A stretch of DNA of 5,575 bases from UBA1049 sp964522305. Lineage in GTDB: Bacteria > Bacillota > Clostridia > Oscillospirales > CAG-382. The stretch is from positions 1 to 5,575 of the forward strand of contig CAZFVM010000093.1 of assembly GCA_964522305.1 (NCBI GenBank), in the 5' to 3' direction. Shown in pieces: positions 4,866 to 5,575 of the stretch (within the stretch, counting starts at the first letter, position 1; each line of letters begins with the position of its first letter). Both the position numbers and the translations under genes were made by a program. The notes below the pieces were generated by a model, which saw nothing but the letters and a program-made list of their open reading frames with translations, was not told the DNA's origin and did no database searches.

Positions 4866-5575
4866 CTATTTATTAGTTTCGTCTTCGTTATTTGACGAAA
4901 TAGAAAACTCAGCCAATAATTGCTCTAGCGTTTCAATACGCTCAGAGCTTTTTTTTGTTATTTCACTCATAGTTTCTTCTTGTTTGGCTGAGGTAGGCAG
5001 GGGGGGAACTTCCTTTGTTTTTTCGAGTTCGTTGACAGCGTCTGTTTTATCCGACGACAACATGCCGGGCTCTTGTTTGACTTCTGATATGTTCGAATCC
5101 TTTGCTTCGCTTTGTTTTATATTGGCGGACTCGAGTTCGGTAACAACCGTGTCTTTTTTACCGTTCAGATTGTCTTGGGTAGACAGTGGAATAAAGGAAT
5201 TGTTCTCGGTAAAGACTATTATATCTTCATCATAGTAGGAGTCACCGACAACAGTATGTTCCGGTACCTCGCTGGGAAGAATAAAGAATTCTCCTCCTTG
5301 TTCGAAGAAAGGAACATTAGTAGAGTTGTTGATCTTTTCCGTTGATTTTTGGGCCTCCTCTTTCTTGCTTAGCTTTAAAGGCTTGGTCTCATCAATATAA
5401 TCGTTAAACGCCGGTAGAATCAAAGAAAGTCTCGGTACTATCTCTGCTTGTTTTATAATGATTGCGGGTAACCCGGTTTCTACGTTTGCCTTTAACTCCT
5501 TACTCTTTGACTTTTTGAGTAGCTCTGACAATATCTCTATGTCAAACAATTCAACTCCTATCATAAGGGCTTTCT
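4866..5575 (-). CDS. Hypothetical Glu/Lys/Ser-rich protein, probably 5'-partial
   Basis: I do not recognise this protein. From ATG at 5564 it has 232 aa, and the frame stays open to the window edge. Residues about 5-58 look folded (FDIEILSELL, GLPAIIIKQAEIVP, LILPAFNDYID). Residues 60-82 and 130-205 are rich in E, K, S, T, D and N and are probably disordered. Residues 85-128 are more hydrophobic with aromatics (FFILPSEV, DIIVFTENNSFIPL). A short C-terminal amphipathic helix follows (206-220; I210, L213, L217, F220 in heptad spacing) before an acidic tail. There is no signal peptide or membrane segment. The start is uncertain: ATG 5564 lacks a ribosome site, while TTG at 5549 has AGGAG (complement of 5555-5559) five bases before it, and the true start may lie outside the window. 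Composition would suit a scaffold or partner-binding protein, but that is only a guess. Confidence 0.7.
   Translation of the reverse strand, partial: KALMIGVELFDIEILSELLKKSKSKELKANVETGLPAIIIKQAEIVPRLSLILPAFNDYIDETKPLKLSKKEEAQKSTEKINNSTNVPFFEQGGEFFILPSEVPEHTVVGDSYYDEDIIVFTENNSFIPLSTQDNLNGKKDTVVTELESANIKQSEAKDSNISEVKQEPGMLSSDKTDAVNELEKTKEVPPLPTSAKQEETMSEITKKSSERIETLEQLLAEFSISSNNEDETNK

Noticed and set aside
4949..4956. A8 run (minus strand) in the hypothetical gene as a programmed -1 frameshift site
   Set aside because: The phase fits an A-AAA-AAA heptamer, but the -1 frame reaches TGA after two codons and no useful product results; ordinary in AT-rich Lys codons.
4840..5235. Plus-strand 131-aa open frame opposite the hypothetical gene
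   Set aside because: Very Ser-rich composition is what results from reading the antisense of Glu/Lys/Thr-rich codons. There is no ribosome site; the minus-strand frame is longer and reaches the window edge.

Overview
The window reads as a low-GC Gram-positive (Bacillota/Firmicutes) chromosome fragment. This rests on strong AGGAG/GGAGG-type ribosome sites, AT-rich intergenic DNA, an intrinsic terminator style of hairpin plus T-run, and protein flavours (MetE with a DEAAL motif, a CpsY/MtaR-like LysR regulator) that I associate with Lactobacillales and their relatives. I cannot name the species.

Left part (1-4270, plus strand): a methionine-synthesis operon, metE - metF - LysR-type regulator, with gaps of 39 and 21 bp. 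MetF makes 5-methyltetrahydrofolate, MetE uses it to methylate homocysteine without cobalamin, and the third gene encodes a LysR-family regulator of the type that controls methionine genes in streptococci. The metE promoter (-35 at 92-97, -10 at 115-120) carries two ATAG...CTAT boxes centred about 31.5 bp (three helical turns) apart, close to -66 and -35, the usual geometry of a LysR-regulated promoter. A further palindrome sits over the predicted transcription start. The predicted leader is only about 25 nt, so there is no room for a SAM riboswitch or T-box; control is probably by protein at the promoter.

Middle (4271-4865): the met operon converges on a minus-strand cold-shock protein gene (4394-4606). 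Between them lie two hairpins whose T-runs face opposite ways and which are crossed, so the two transcripts should overlap at their 3' ends. Upstream of csp is a good -35 (TTGACA) with an extended -10, followed by a roughly 115-nt leader. That leader contains a long multi-part hairpin ending in seven U residues, which looks like a transcription terminator inside the csp leader. This is the most interesting non-coding signal in the window.

Right part (4866-5575, minus strand): the C-terminal portion, or possibly all, of an unrecognised Glu/Lys/Ser-rich protein with a short C-terminal coiled-coil-like helix. Its reading frame stays open to the window edge. No mobile element, CRISPR array, tRNA or rRNA was seen.
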